Assembly: GCA_028565635.1 (NCBI GenBank)
Contig: JAOXYB010068068.1
Span: 1-10,090 of the forward strand
Direction of reading: 5' to 3'
Origin: Phoronis ovalis
Taxonomy: Eukaryota; Phoronida; Phoronidae
Length of the DNA stretch: 10,090 nucleotides
Shown here: positions 1-9,800 of the stretch, piece after piece
Layout of the letters: each line of letters starts with the position of its first letter
Numbering within the stretch: the stretch's first letter is position 1
The notes under the pieces: generated by a model
The model's input: the letters and a program-made list of their open reading frames with translations, nothing else
Told to the model about the DNA's origin: nothing
The model's database searches: none
Program-made: the position numbers and the translations under genes

Positions 1-457
1 CTGTCTTTGTTGAATTGATTAATTATTTTATATCGTATGTTTTAGTGTAATTCAATTAATGTTCCAATCTCTGGCTTCTTCTAACATTCTGCAAATTCGA
101 AAATTATGAAATTGGAATACTGTTAGATAAAAGATATGAATATATCAAACACGCTGACAAAAAAATGTTTCAATATTTTTCCCTGCACTAAAACGTCAAA
201 AATAACATATCAATTTGAGGGTGACACAGGAGAGTGGGATATACTATCTCACGTAGGAAATCATCGGGAGAAAATCTGTGCGGCTAGGATATAGGTCGAT
301 GCTTGACACGAAATAAAAGGTTAAGTGACATATCTTGTCTATTTCTAATCCAAAGTACATGTATCAACTTATTGCTGGGGTACATGTACGTTATCACCTA
401 TATCATCCTTAAGGTTAGCTGAATTGTATTTTATCTCGTGGCTGTTTACTTTTGTAG
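1..457. other. Non-coding flank, no supported gene
   Basis: AT-rich sequence with stops in all frames and no exon that I can support. It probably holds intron sequence of the partial gene whose exon appears to start at 458, because a pyrimidine-rich tract and a TAG acceptor close this stretch at 456-457. Confidence 0.5.
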
Positions 458-581
458 AATTACACCAATAAGGACTCAGGTTTATATCTATCTGCTGACT
501 CAATTTAAACATAACATACAGCCAGCAAAGCAACATCGAATACTGAACGCCAGAAGCAGTTGTTTGTATGTAGTCCTCAAG
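458..581 (+). CDS. Candidate internal exon of a partial membrane-protein (GPCR-like) gene
   Basis: An exon-like segment is bounded by a good acceptor (TTTACTTTTGTAG ending at 457) and a strong donor (CAAG|GTAAGC, GT at 582). Only one of three frames is open across it, and it encodes 41 residues after one split base. The reading contains YIYLLTQFKHNIQPAKQHRI and ends in LYVVLK, a basic stretch followed by hydrophobic residues. That would fit intracellular loop 3 and the start of transmembrane helix 6 in a class A GPCR. There is no ATG, so it is an internal exon of a gene that starts outside the window. Its 3' end is phase 0, which does not match the phase 1 entry of the exon at 977, so at least one small exon is missing or the gene is broken. 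The GPCR reading is inference. Confidence 0.35.
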
Positions 582-976
582 GTAAGCAATTGGCTGCAAA
601 TTATAAGTGGTCAAACACATTTTGTGCTTAATTGTAATGCAGAAAGGGTTTGATAATAGCAAACAATTATTAAATTATAACACGCGCCTAATAAATATAC
701 AATGGTCGATTTCCATTTTCTTCCATAGCGTAACCTTGGATTAAATAAATCTTATATCATCAATCATAAATTATTTTAAAACAAACTATGCCACCTAATA
801 AGTCCCCTTTTTCAACTCCCGCACTTACCCTGCTTGAAGTTTTTTCTCTATTTGGTGTTTATCACATGCACAAGGCGTATTTCTTAGAAAACGCATTTAC
901 GATGTAAGCATGGCAACTTAAGGTTCGTAAATTTACACATATCTGCAAGTGAATTTACCACACATTTTATTTTTAG
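582..976. other. Probable intron between the two partial-gene exons
   Basis: The stretch opens with GTAAGC and closes with ATTTTATTTTTAG. It is AT-rich and full of stops. A 16-base segment at about 889-904 is flanked by TTCTTAG and GTAAGC and could be a microexon with the phase change needed, but joining it to 977 creates a TGA stop at the junction. A second pyrimidine-rich acceptor-like site ends at 728 without a convincing donor after it. Confidence 0.35.
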
Positions 977-1233
977 GAGGAGCTATATTTACATCTATAA
1001 CAGGTTATGTTTTCTGCGTTTTTCCAATTATCACAGGGTACATTCTGGTGACCTTTATTTACTACAGGGTTTGGCTTTTTACCCTGGAGCTGAGCTCTCT
1101 ACTAACAGTTTTGTCCAGTGTCATTACGGCCCATAATACGAAAAACGTACCCCATTCTATGCTGGATTCCATAGCAGAATTAAGCAGCAGAAAAGGCCAA
1201 CCGCACCGGCAACACCCGGTTAATAGACAATAA
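977..1233 (+). CDS. Candidate terminal exon of a partial, GPCR-like multi-pass membrane protein
   Basis: The open frame continues from an acceptor at 975-976 to TAA at 1231-1233 and encodes 84 residues plus a split codon (phase 1 entry). It has no ATG; the reading frame extends back only to a GTG, so it is an exon, not a whole gene. Two hydrophobic helices are visible, about 982-1065 and 1069-1128, followed by a polar, basic tail rich in S, H, R and Q. FCVFPI in the first helix resembles the CWxP motif of transmembrane helix 6 in class A GPCRs. LSSVITAHNTKN after the second resembles a degenerate NPxxY motif plus helix 8. Higher GC in the tail and a polyadenylation signal on the stop support a real 3' end. 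An alternative acceptor at 1002-1003 keeps the same frame. A pseudogene or another multi-pass membrane protein is possible. Confidence 0.45.
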
Positions 1234-1234
1234 A
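1229..1234 (+). terminator. Polyadenylation signal AATAAA overlapping the stop codon
   Basis: AATAAA shares bases with the TAA stop of the exon ending at 1233. A second AATAAA lies at 1379-1384 and could be the main or an alternative signal for the same transcript. Confidence 0.4.
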
Positions 1235-1485
1235 AATTATTATGTTATAACAAACGTTTATCTCATAATCACCGTTATTTATAATTATATTTTGTATATG
1301 ATGCCTAACTGTCATAATTTCCGTAGGAATCATATGCAAACATTATAAAATTACCATGACTTAGAAATATGATGTGTGAATAAAAGAGGAGCAGCCTTAC
1401 TGTTTGATTATTTTTCACAAGTAGTGTCAAATCCTTTACTGTTCTTGTAAATGTGACACATATAGTTCATTGTTATCAGATGTCT

Positions 1486-1537
1486 ACACTGAACTGATGA
1501 ATCGGTGGTCATCAGTGTTCATCACTGGTTTCGGTGT
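1486..1537. repeat. Nested inverted repeat (stem-loop)
   Basis: ACTGATGA at 1493-1500 and TCATCAGT at 1509-1516 are perfect 8-base complements around an 8-base loop. A longer imperfect pairing nests around it: ACACTGAACTGATGAA at about 1486-1501 against the reverse complement of 1518-1537 with a small bulge. It lies about 250 bases past the partial gene's stop. Function unknown. Confidence 0.45.
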
Positions 1538-2526
1538 TAGATACTCTCTGTACCTAGACTGTGACTAAGCTCCTGTTCCAAACCTAGTGCTTAGAAAACA
1601 GTGATTGATAATGATATCATGTAAATTTATTTTTACATCCGTCTGAATAATTAATACTCATTCTCAAGTGTCTCGCCCGGTCCATGTGAACCATTCATTG
1701 GAGAATACTGCAGACGATCAAGGCGAAATTATTTTATTTGTATCAGCTTGCTTGTAATGTGGAGAACCTACAGCATTTATAAGCCTGCATTTCGCAAATT
1801 CTGATTATAGACTTTTAATGTCGGGTAAAACTTTTTTCATTTTGCTGCCAAAGTCAATTGCAGTCAGATACTGAGATACATCATTGATTTTAGGTACATC
1901 TATTGAAAGTTTCTGAGCATTCGAAAAACGTCTTGAATTGAGATATCAGAAGCCTATGACCATACAACGAAGCCGCATGCCACAATCGTTGCTATCTAAG
2001 ACTACATAATTGTCCCAGGTCATGGCTGATAATCCTTGACACTTTACTCTAATAGCTTATGGGTTATCAGTGAGTATTTAATTAGTGTATTCTTTTTATC
2101 GTTCTTTAAACTAATGTAAAATTGTTATTATATTTTTCTATGATACAGAAAATGCATCTTTAAACAGTGCTTCGGATCTAGCTTTCAGGCAACAGACTTT
2201 TCCATTTGTTTATTTATTGCTAGTTGCAAACATGTCGAATGATTTACTACCACCTACATCATGTTCATAGCAAACTGTAGTTGTATTGTCTATTTGGAAT
2301 TGTACATGATCAGCATCAGATTTCTATAGCCCCAATCTAAACAAAAATAAACAGCCAGTAATGTCCTTGCATTTATGTATAATATCTATAGACAAGTACA
2401 TACGTATTATCAATCCACCATTTTATTTCTGATATAGATGTAATAGTAGCATCAAACTTAACTATATTTAATTTAAGTGAATTTGTTTTTTCACATTCCA
2501 AAGTACAGTAATGTACAGGTCTAATA

Positions 2527-2557
2527 CTCTACTCTACCCTGCTCTGCTCTACTCTAC
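2527..2557. repeat. Short degenerate TCTAC simple repeat
   Basis: Five-base units of the type CTCTA or CTCTG (ACTCTACTCTACC, then CTGCTCTGCTCTACTCTAC) run in tandem. It is a short degenerate microsatellite in intergenic DNA. Confidence 0.6.
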
Positions 2558-2983
2558 ATGAAACTATATGCGTATGAACTGTACTAATTGCCAAATTGTG
2601 GGACGTTCATAATAGAATATTTGCATGTACTTGGTGAAGCCACCAGTCTCAGATCCAAACAATCGCAGCATGTCGCATTATGTGAATGGACAATGGCGTA
2701 GTTCTGCGTGCACTCATGCGATTCATTCATAAAACGCATCCTTCGCATGTTGAGCCAAATCCAATAAAATCTTATGTTCTTTGATCTAAGAAATGTCTTC
2801 CTGTTTGTGAGCATATCAATACTTAAACTGAATATTAATTCTGAATATTTTTTCATTTTGTTAAATTTTAGCGGTTAAATCTTCATTTTCTAAAGTCAGA
2901 TTAAAAAAAACAAGTTTTGTGTATAATTAACTAAAGGATCTCGGTATTGAAAGGGTCTGACTGTACTGTGACTGTAGCGCCCT

Positions 2984-2998
2984 CACGTGCATGCAAAT
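2984..2998. promoter_or_regulatory. E-box CACGTG beside an octamer ATGCAAAT
   Basis: CACGTG (2984-2989, the bHLH E-box consensus) is one base from ATGCAAAT (2991-2998, the POU-factor octamer consensus). They lie about 790 bases upstream of the NLR-type start codon in a local GC-richer patch. Both motifs are short and could occur by chance; a regulatory role is inference. Confidence 0.2.
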
Positions 2999-3679
2999 AG
3001 TCTATTAGTTTTAAGAATTTTTGAACCTTAACTTTTCTTCTGTTAGTTAAAGTTGCTGACATTGTTACAGAATTAAATAAAAAAGCAAGAATTCCAAAAT
3101 TTGTGTATGTATTGACACAGATTTTCTGGATAAGTTATAAATCCTAAAGTAGAAACCAATAATTTATTCCACATGGAAAGGTAACTTTTTCCGTAGTGTT
3201 TAAGGTGGACAAACTGATTTAATTAAAAATGTTCTCCTGTATATTTTAATCTTTTTCTCCGCCAAATTCTGTCCTCGTGACATAATCTGTACTGAACAGG
3301 AATACGTATATATTTACTTGTTTTTAAAAGATCTGTATTTAACTGGCTGTTATATGGCACCAGAGATAGTAGGCTTTTAGTATGCTAATTTTTGTGATTA
3401 CATTTTTCTACACTTTCTAGAAACTAGACGCTCAAGCAGGTTCAGTGTGGATAATAAAGTTATTTAAATCTACAGCCCAGGTCCAACATAAGAGTTGAAA
3501 TCTATTTTATTTAGGAAACATTCAAAATCACTCACATTTTAATTTTTATTAATTACAATCGGAATTTCGTTTAAAAAGCAGGATATCAGGACGCTATTAA
3601 ATATTATATTCATCGTACATCAGCTAATGCTGTGAGAAAAAACTTAAAAATACTGAATACTCGTAAGCGTTTTCAGTGA

Positions 3680-3689
3680 GACCGCGGTC
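3680..3689. promoter_or_regulatory. GC-rich 10-base palindrome upstream of the NLR-type start codon
   Basis: GACCGCGGTC is a perfect palindrome with a CCGCGG core, about 95 bases before the start codon and standing out in AT-rich DNA. It could be a binding site in the promoter or 5' UTR. No TATA box is placed confidently. Confidence 0.2.
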
Positions 3690-3783
3690 CCAGATAACAT
3701 TAATACGAAATTTAACATATACTTTGCAGAAAACGTAATACAACTGTGAGAGGTGTATTCTGTAGCAGAAAGCCTCTGTCATT

Positions 3784-3887
3784 ATGTCTAAGAAAGAGTT
3801 ACATGCTGAGCTACTATCTAAAATAGAAGATGAACTGAATCCAGAAGATTTCACTAAAGTAAAGCATTTTTGTAAAGCTTATCTCAA
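3784..3887 (+). CDS. NLR-type gene exon 1: first half of the DED-like domain
   Basis: This exon encodes residues 1-34 and the first two bases of codon 35. It opens MSKKELHAELLSKIEDEL, an amphipathic first helix, and continues with a second helix around KHFCKAYL. That corresponds to the conserved hydrophobic helix 2 of DEDs (the LKFLC-like segment). The donor is CTCAA|GTAAGTG, close to consensus. An in-frame stop 21 bases upstream of the ATG limits N-terminal extension unless there is upstream splicing. Confidence 0.8.
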
Positions 3888-6800
3888 GTAAGTGTTTAGC
3901 ATTGTAGATGGAATTGCTCGGTATACCACTGAAAACACAGTGTTGGCTATCAACAGTGTAACGCTGCTAAAATGTAGTAACCCTTTCATTTGCCTAAAAC
4001 TACAAAAGCAGTTTTAAAAGCGACTTCTTTGAAATTAGGAGATGAAATGTACAACAGACTGTAGTAACATTTCTTATATATGTGTGTGTATACATATATA
4101 TATATACAAATATATATATATAATCGACAAATAATCGTATGGCAATACTGTGCGTTCAATGATATAAATTATACCCCCTTATTTGCTGAAAAAAACTCTT
4201 AATTTGAGTCGGTAATATGACTACATAATCAGTAGGACATCATTACTACAGGCTTGACACTTTTAAAATCTTAACTATTCTTTGTCCTTGTAACATTTTT
4301 AGGGAAAGAGAATTAGGATGTGTAACTGACTTCTGGGAGCTGATAAATAAACTTGAAGTCAAAGGAGTGGCAGTATGTTGGCAGTGTGGAGGTTACAGCA
4401 AACTTGTCTATTTGTTCGAAACAATAGTGCAGATCCCTATGATTGTGAAGCTTATTCAAGTTTATGAGGGGAAAATAAACAATGCTACAGGTTTGACCTC
4501 ATATTTATGTGTACTTGGTTTCATGTCATAAACTCCTTACGGTGCCATAACATTTGTTTGTGGTATCTTAACCATCCAAACAAAGCTAGTTAAGCTCACA
4601 GTACAATAATTGCCAATTTACCAGTCAAGTATTTTAGTTGTTTATTGTAATGGTGTATGTTAAGCGTATATATTTTTCATCATTAATTTGAGATAAATAT
4701 GCTTTTTAGACGAATCATCACCAAGAACATATGATGGTAAGTACATAACAAAAATCTTCATGCCAGTAGTAGTAGTAGTACTAAATCTTATTGTAATGTA
4801 ATGAACTGTATTTATTGGTAATTACACCAAGTGCTTCTATTATTCACTGTGCACACAGCATGGAATAGTATAGATAGAATAATTTCTAGAATTACAGAAT
4901 AAGTTCAATTTGAAACTGAGTAATGTGAATTACTTTGAGCTTGATTTCATCATCATTTAAAAAATACAATTTTAAATATATATGTATCTAATTGATGTTT
5001 GTGCTACATCAGAAAATAAGAAAACATGAAAGAAGGAAGAGAGTTTTAAAGTTGAGAAGCTCATTGATTTTTTTTTACACAATAATATTACTGCAGTTTG
5101 ACGACCTTTCGGAAAAAGTATTACCCCTTTATAGTGAACATTCGGAAAAGAAATTTTGTATTCAAAATATATATAGATGTATCTAGGAGAGAAAGAACAT
5201 AATTATTCAGTAAAAATATGTGATTTAAAATAACAGTATATTACGATTAGTACATAGTAGAAGTTTTTCAACGGTAAATGATTGCTATAGTCAAGAAACA
5301 CTAATCAACATTCGCTCAGGGGCTGTTTTAGGAGGGGGGGGGCTTGTTTTTGAAAAACTCCAGTACAGATTGTGATCTTATTAATGCTTTTTATTCAAGA
5401 AAATTCTGCGGTTCCGCTTTTACATTGAAATACATACGGTGGCAAGAAATAAATGCGGAAAGTTTAACTTTATGAAAGTTTGCTTATTTAAAAGATACTT
5501 TTCAAATTTGGAACATGTAACAGTAATTCATTAGAATATTAAGAGATTCTTAAAATTTCTGACAATGTAAGATATAACATTTCGATTTCATAGTGTTTTT
5601 TGCGTATTGCCTAACAATGTATAGACATTCATACATTGTGTATTACAACAGGCTACATATTGGTGCTGAAGTGCGAGGCGCAAAATTTGTCTTCAGAAGG
5701 TGATGGCAACTGTGCTCCAGCAGTCCAATAAATTCACAAATACAACTTGAAACACTTGACAACTTCTGAAAATAATTTTTAGAATGTTTTATGACCGAAC
5801 AAAAAGGGTAAATAAAAATTGATTTTGCCGGAAACCTAGAGTTTTCTCCAATGCTTGAGTTAAGACTCGCAGCACAGGATTCATATGTTAACTGGAATTT
5901 CTAACATCCCAGACCAAATACTTCATACGGCTGCAAACCCCTATTTTATTATGAATTATGAACAGATACTTAACTTGTGTTTGTTATGAACATTTAAAAA
6001 TTAATGTCTCACCTGCGAAACAGAATGCCGAACATAAGTATCACTTTTCCATTGTTGTCGTTGTCGTTGGCCTCGTCAACATTTCGTCACGAGCCTTTTC
6101 TCCTCCTGCACTATTCACAGGAACTTTGCATTAAGTTTGCTATACGCTATTGGGGTATAATTAGAAGATGAATAGTCTCTAATTACAATTTTTGAGACCA
6201 CATGACTGACGGTATTGTTTGTTCTTGTCATCGTTAACATTTTTTCATAAGCCACTTGTTCCCTTGCACCATTTGCAGCAACTTCATAAAAGTTAGCATT
6301 CAATTGGAATATAACTGAAGATTAAAATGTCTGGAACCAACTTGCTTAGATCACCTCACATTATGTTTGTTATGTGCTTCGTTGATTTTTGTTATAAGCC
6401 CTTCCTTCTACAACACTTGTAATACCTTGGCATGATATTGCAATATAACTTAAGGACGATTAATCTTTAATCGAATTTTTGAGATTATTTCTAATATGGC
6501 TGACTGGGGGAGGCATATTTGTTCTCTAATAAAGGTCGAGTTAAACTATGATAAAAGAGACACAGTTGCAAGTCAAGCTTGTGATGATTGTGCATATGAT
6601 GCGGATGTGATTTTGATAAGCTTTTGCCTCGAACTAATTACAACCTGATCCAAATTTTTTATCAAATTAGGCGAGACGTACAACTCCGCAGAATTTCTTG
6701 CTACAAAACATTAACATCAAAATGTCTAAGTCCAACAATTCTACAGATACAAAGCTGAAACTTGCACGTATTTAGTTCCAACAATGTTCCCTAGTAACTT

Positions 6801-9800
6801 ACCTCAGATTTTAAAATTTACTCTGTTTTTAAATAATGCACTTCTAAATATATGTTTCAGTAAATATCAAATACAATGTTGCTACTTAATTATGAAAGGT
6901 TCTAAATGTTGAATACAACAAAACATATAATCTGAGACACTCTTGAAGAGATCTATATTTGGCCAAGTTTCAACTTTATAGCTACAGGGGGTATAGGAGC
7001 TAAATTTAAAAAGAGTAACTTTTCACCCACAATGGTTACATTTTTAGTTAAATAATCATGTATCAGCTAGAAAAAGTAAATCTTTATAGTCTTCAAGTTA
7101 CTATTATTTTGTAGAAATGCGTAGTTTTGCTATGTTATCGTTTCATTTAACTGTTTTATTTAATATTTGTCAAGAAGGATATACTAGTTCCAGTAAGCTA
7201 TGACCTACCCAATTTTTCTATTTTAGATCTGGGTGAAATAATTAAAAGAGAGCTAACAGAATTCTATTGTGGCAAATCCAAGCTTCAGCCACTTCATTGG
7301 AGACCAGATTTAAAGTTGTCCATTGAAGAGGTTTACACAGCTGTTACGATGATAATGATTGACGACATTAAAAGGTAGCTTTAGTAGAAAACTAACTAAT
7401 TTGTAATATTTACGTTTTTGTTTATTTTCAGACATATACAATTGTGGTTGATGAGCAGTATATTAAGTTTCATTGTAACCTCATATCACCATCCGCCTTA
7501 AATTAAAAATATTAAAATTAATATTTTTTAAATTTAATGTTGACTAAGACTTTGAGAAAAATATGTCATAAAAACAATTTCTTGTTTGTACGTGTCATCT
7601 TGTTGGCTATAATATAGATTTTACTGAAAAATCACCAGTGTTCGTCAGTCCCAAGAAAGTAAAGTTTGGTTATTAAAGTACATTAACATTTTTCTGTAGT
7701 GGTCAAGATTTAGATGTCGTTGCATTAGAAGACCTATTTGCTGGTTCTACTGACTGTAAAGAACCAACAAGAATTCATATAGAGGGCGCTCCAGGCAAAG
7801 GAAAATCAACATTGTGCAGGAAACTATTACTTGAATGGGCCAAACCAAAAGATGATAAAAGGTGGAAAATTAATGATTTTAAGCTTGTATTATTCATAGA
7901 AGCTAGGCAAGTTAAAAATAATTTAAAATCTGAAATTTTCAAGCAGTTGTTTCCTACAGACTCTGAAGTTACAGAGGATATTTTATGGGAATACATACGG
8001 GGACATCAAAGACAAGTTTTAATTATCATCGATGGGTATGATGAGCTTAGGGCTGATGATAACGACCTGGATGAGTTGTTACGAGGTAATTTTCTACGTC
8101 GTACTTGTGTGATAGTAACCAGTCGTCCTGGTCTATCAGTGCAGCTCATAGCTTGCTTTGATAAGCGACTTGATAACAAAGGCTTTAGTACAGAACAGGC
8201 TCTGTTGTTCATAGTCAGGTATAGCGTTGCTGTTAAGGATGAAACATTGATAATTAAGACAGAAGCATTATTTTCCGCTAGCTATGAAGTAAGAGAACTG
8301 CTTGAAACTCCTTTGACTTTATTATATATTTTATTACTAATTGAAGATAGTGGGGGTTTAGTAAAATTCACTGCTGTTACTAAGTTATATATAGACTTGA
8401 TTAAAGCCATTTGCAGGCGATATTGTAAAAGTGTAGACATACAGTTTTCTAAGAACTTTTTTGACACTACTGTAATTAAGTTAGGTAGAATAGCTTTGGA
8501 AGGGTTAACCAAACATAAACAAGTGTTTGATGTTGATGATGATATTCTAAGTAGGTGTAGCGCCGACGTATTAGACATAGGTTTGTTGACTTGTCAATAC
8601 AATGCTGCAACAAAAATGGAGGAACCAAGAAAAACAGCATTTTTCATTCATAAAACTGTACAGGAGTTTTGTGCCGCATATGCACTGAGTGATATGAGTG
8701 CAGATGAATGTAGACCGTATTATAGCACTATGATAACACAATACTACTATGAAATCAATACATTAACACAATATCCTGAAAGCTGCTTTGGTAGAATATT
8801 TAACAAGTTCTACTGTGGAGTACTTCATTACAGAAATGATTACTCAGCAATAAATAAAGTACTCAGCAATTTTCTTTGTCACGTTTGTGGGTATCATTCT
8901 GATATATGCAGTAAGGAATATGACGGTCGTAAATTATATATTGCACAAACAACTCTCCTTCACCATTTACAGTACAGTAATGATTTTGTAGATGCCAATG
9001 TGCTAAATAGTATAGGAAACAAACTCTTAGTTGGTGCACAGACATCGGAGAAAGAAATAACCAGTCTGTGTCAACTAATAACATCATGCAGTAAATCTAC
9101 GTGTACAGGTATTCAGTATTTAGAACTAGCGCATTTCCAATCATCTGGTGTAGATACTATTGGTAAAGTATTGAATGCAATAAAGACATCTAGTTACACT
9201 AAACTGTTGGAGTTACATTTGCATGTACAGTTAGGATTAAGTATTCCCTATATTAAGGATCTCGCCGCTACTATTAAACTTAATAAAAATTTAAGGACTT
9301 TTAAGATGTCTAGCTTGTATACTGATGATAATATGTTAAGGCTTATCAAGGCACTCCAAGAAAATGTAGCTTTGAACGAACTGACTCTACATTTCTGTAA
9401 GTTCGAACATAAATCAATGTTAGCATTGAAGAAACTGATAAAAACTAATAAAACACTTACTAAGATTTTTTTTGTAGGCAATGAAATAGGTGACAAAGAT
9501 ATGGCAACAATAATTGATATGCTGCAAGAAAATAAACTTCTAGAAATACTTCAAATAAGTGACAATAATACTGGTGCCGAAACACTGATAGCAGTAGATA
9601 AACTTCTGAAGCAGAATAAAACCTTTTATGATGCTGTAGATCAGAGGCTGGCTAATATTTGTGGTAATGTTGTAGGTCTTGAAACTATAGAATTAAATAA
9701 ACTAACTGCAGACCCAGAAATAGTACTATTAAGCAAATATCTTAAAAAGAACAAAATTGTAAAACGTCTAACACTGTGTTTAAATAAAAGTAATATTTAC

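Larger units (their letters stand above)
1234..3783. other. Intergenic region between the partial gene and the NLR-type gene
   Basis: About 2.5 kb of AT-rich DNA with no coding exon that I can support. A minus-strand open frame at 2584-2856 is unconvincing. It holds a second AATAAA (1379), an imperfect inverted repeat (1486-1537), a TCTAC-type simple repeat (2527-2557), an E-box next to an octamer (2984-2998) and a GC palindrome (3680-3689). The promoter and 5' UTR of the NLR-type gene should lie in its last part. A pyrimidine tract with a TTTGCAG acceptor ending near 3729 may mark a 5' UTR intron. Confidence 0.6.
4737..7226. other. Intron 3 of the NLR-type gene (2,490 bases)
   Basis: A large AT-rich intron between the microexon and the linker exon. 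It holds an AGT trinucleotide run (about 4765-4780), a nine-base G run (5334-5342), a possible small cassette exon (5652-5699) and a three-copy degenerate tandem repeat (6063-6525). No open frame in it looks coding. It ends CTATTTTAG. Confidence 0.75.

Noticed and set aside
369-662. Minus-strand open frame of 97 residues
   Set aside because: It overlaps the better-supported plus-strand exon at 458-581, which has splice sites at both ends; the minus product shows no recognised domain.
2584-2856. Minus-strand open frame of 90 residues
   Set aside because: The product is rich in C, H, M and N without a domain pattern, and no splice or polyadenylation context supports it. Chance opening is more likely.
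3624-3854. Minus-strand open frame over NLR-type exon 1
   Set aside because: It is antisense to the first coding exon and has serine-rich low complexity typical of a shadow frame.
4992-5186. Plus-strand open frame of 64 residues in intron 3
   Set aside because: It begins at TTG, not ATG, is low-complexity and lysine/leucine-rich, and lies inside a well-supported intron.
5334-5342. G-quadruplex
   Set aside because: There is a single G run with no further G tracts nearby, so no intramolecular quadruplex is expected.
6115-6303. Minus-strand open frame of 62 residues
   Set aside because: It lies across two copies of the degenerate tandem repeat and is not preserved in the third copy; no domain is recognised.
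7775-9496. Several minus-strand open frames opposite the NACHT-LRR exon
   Set aside because: They are shadows of the coding strand, whose product has clear NACHT and LRR motifs.
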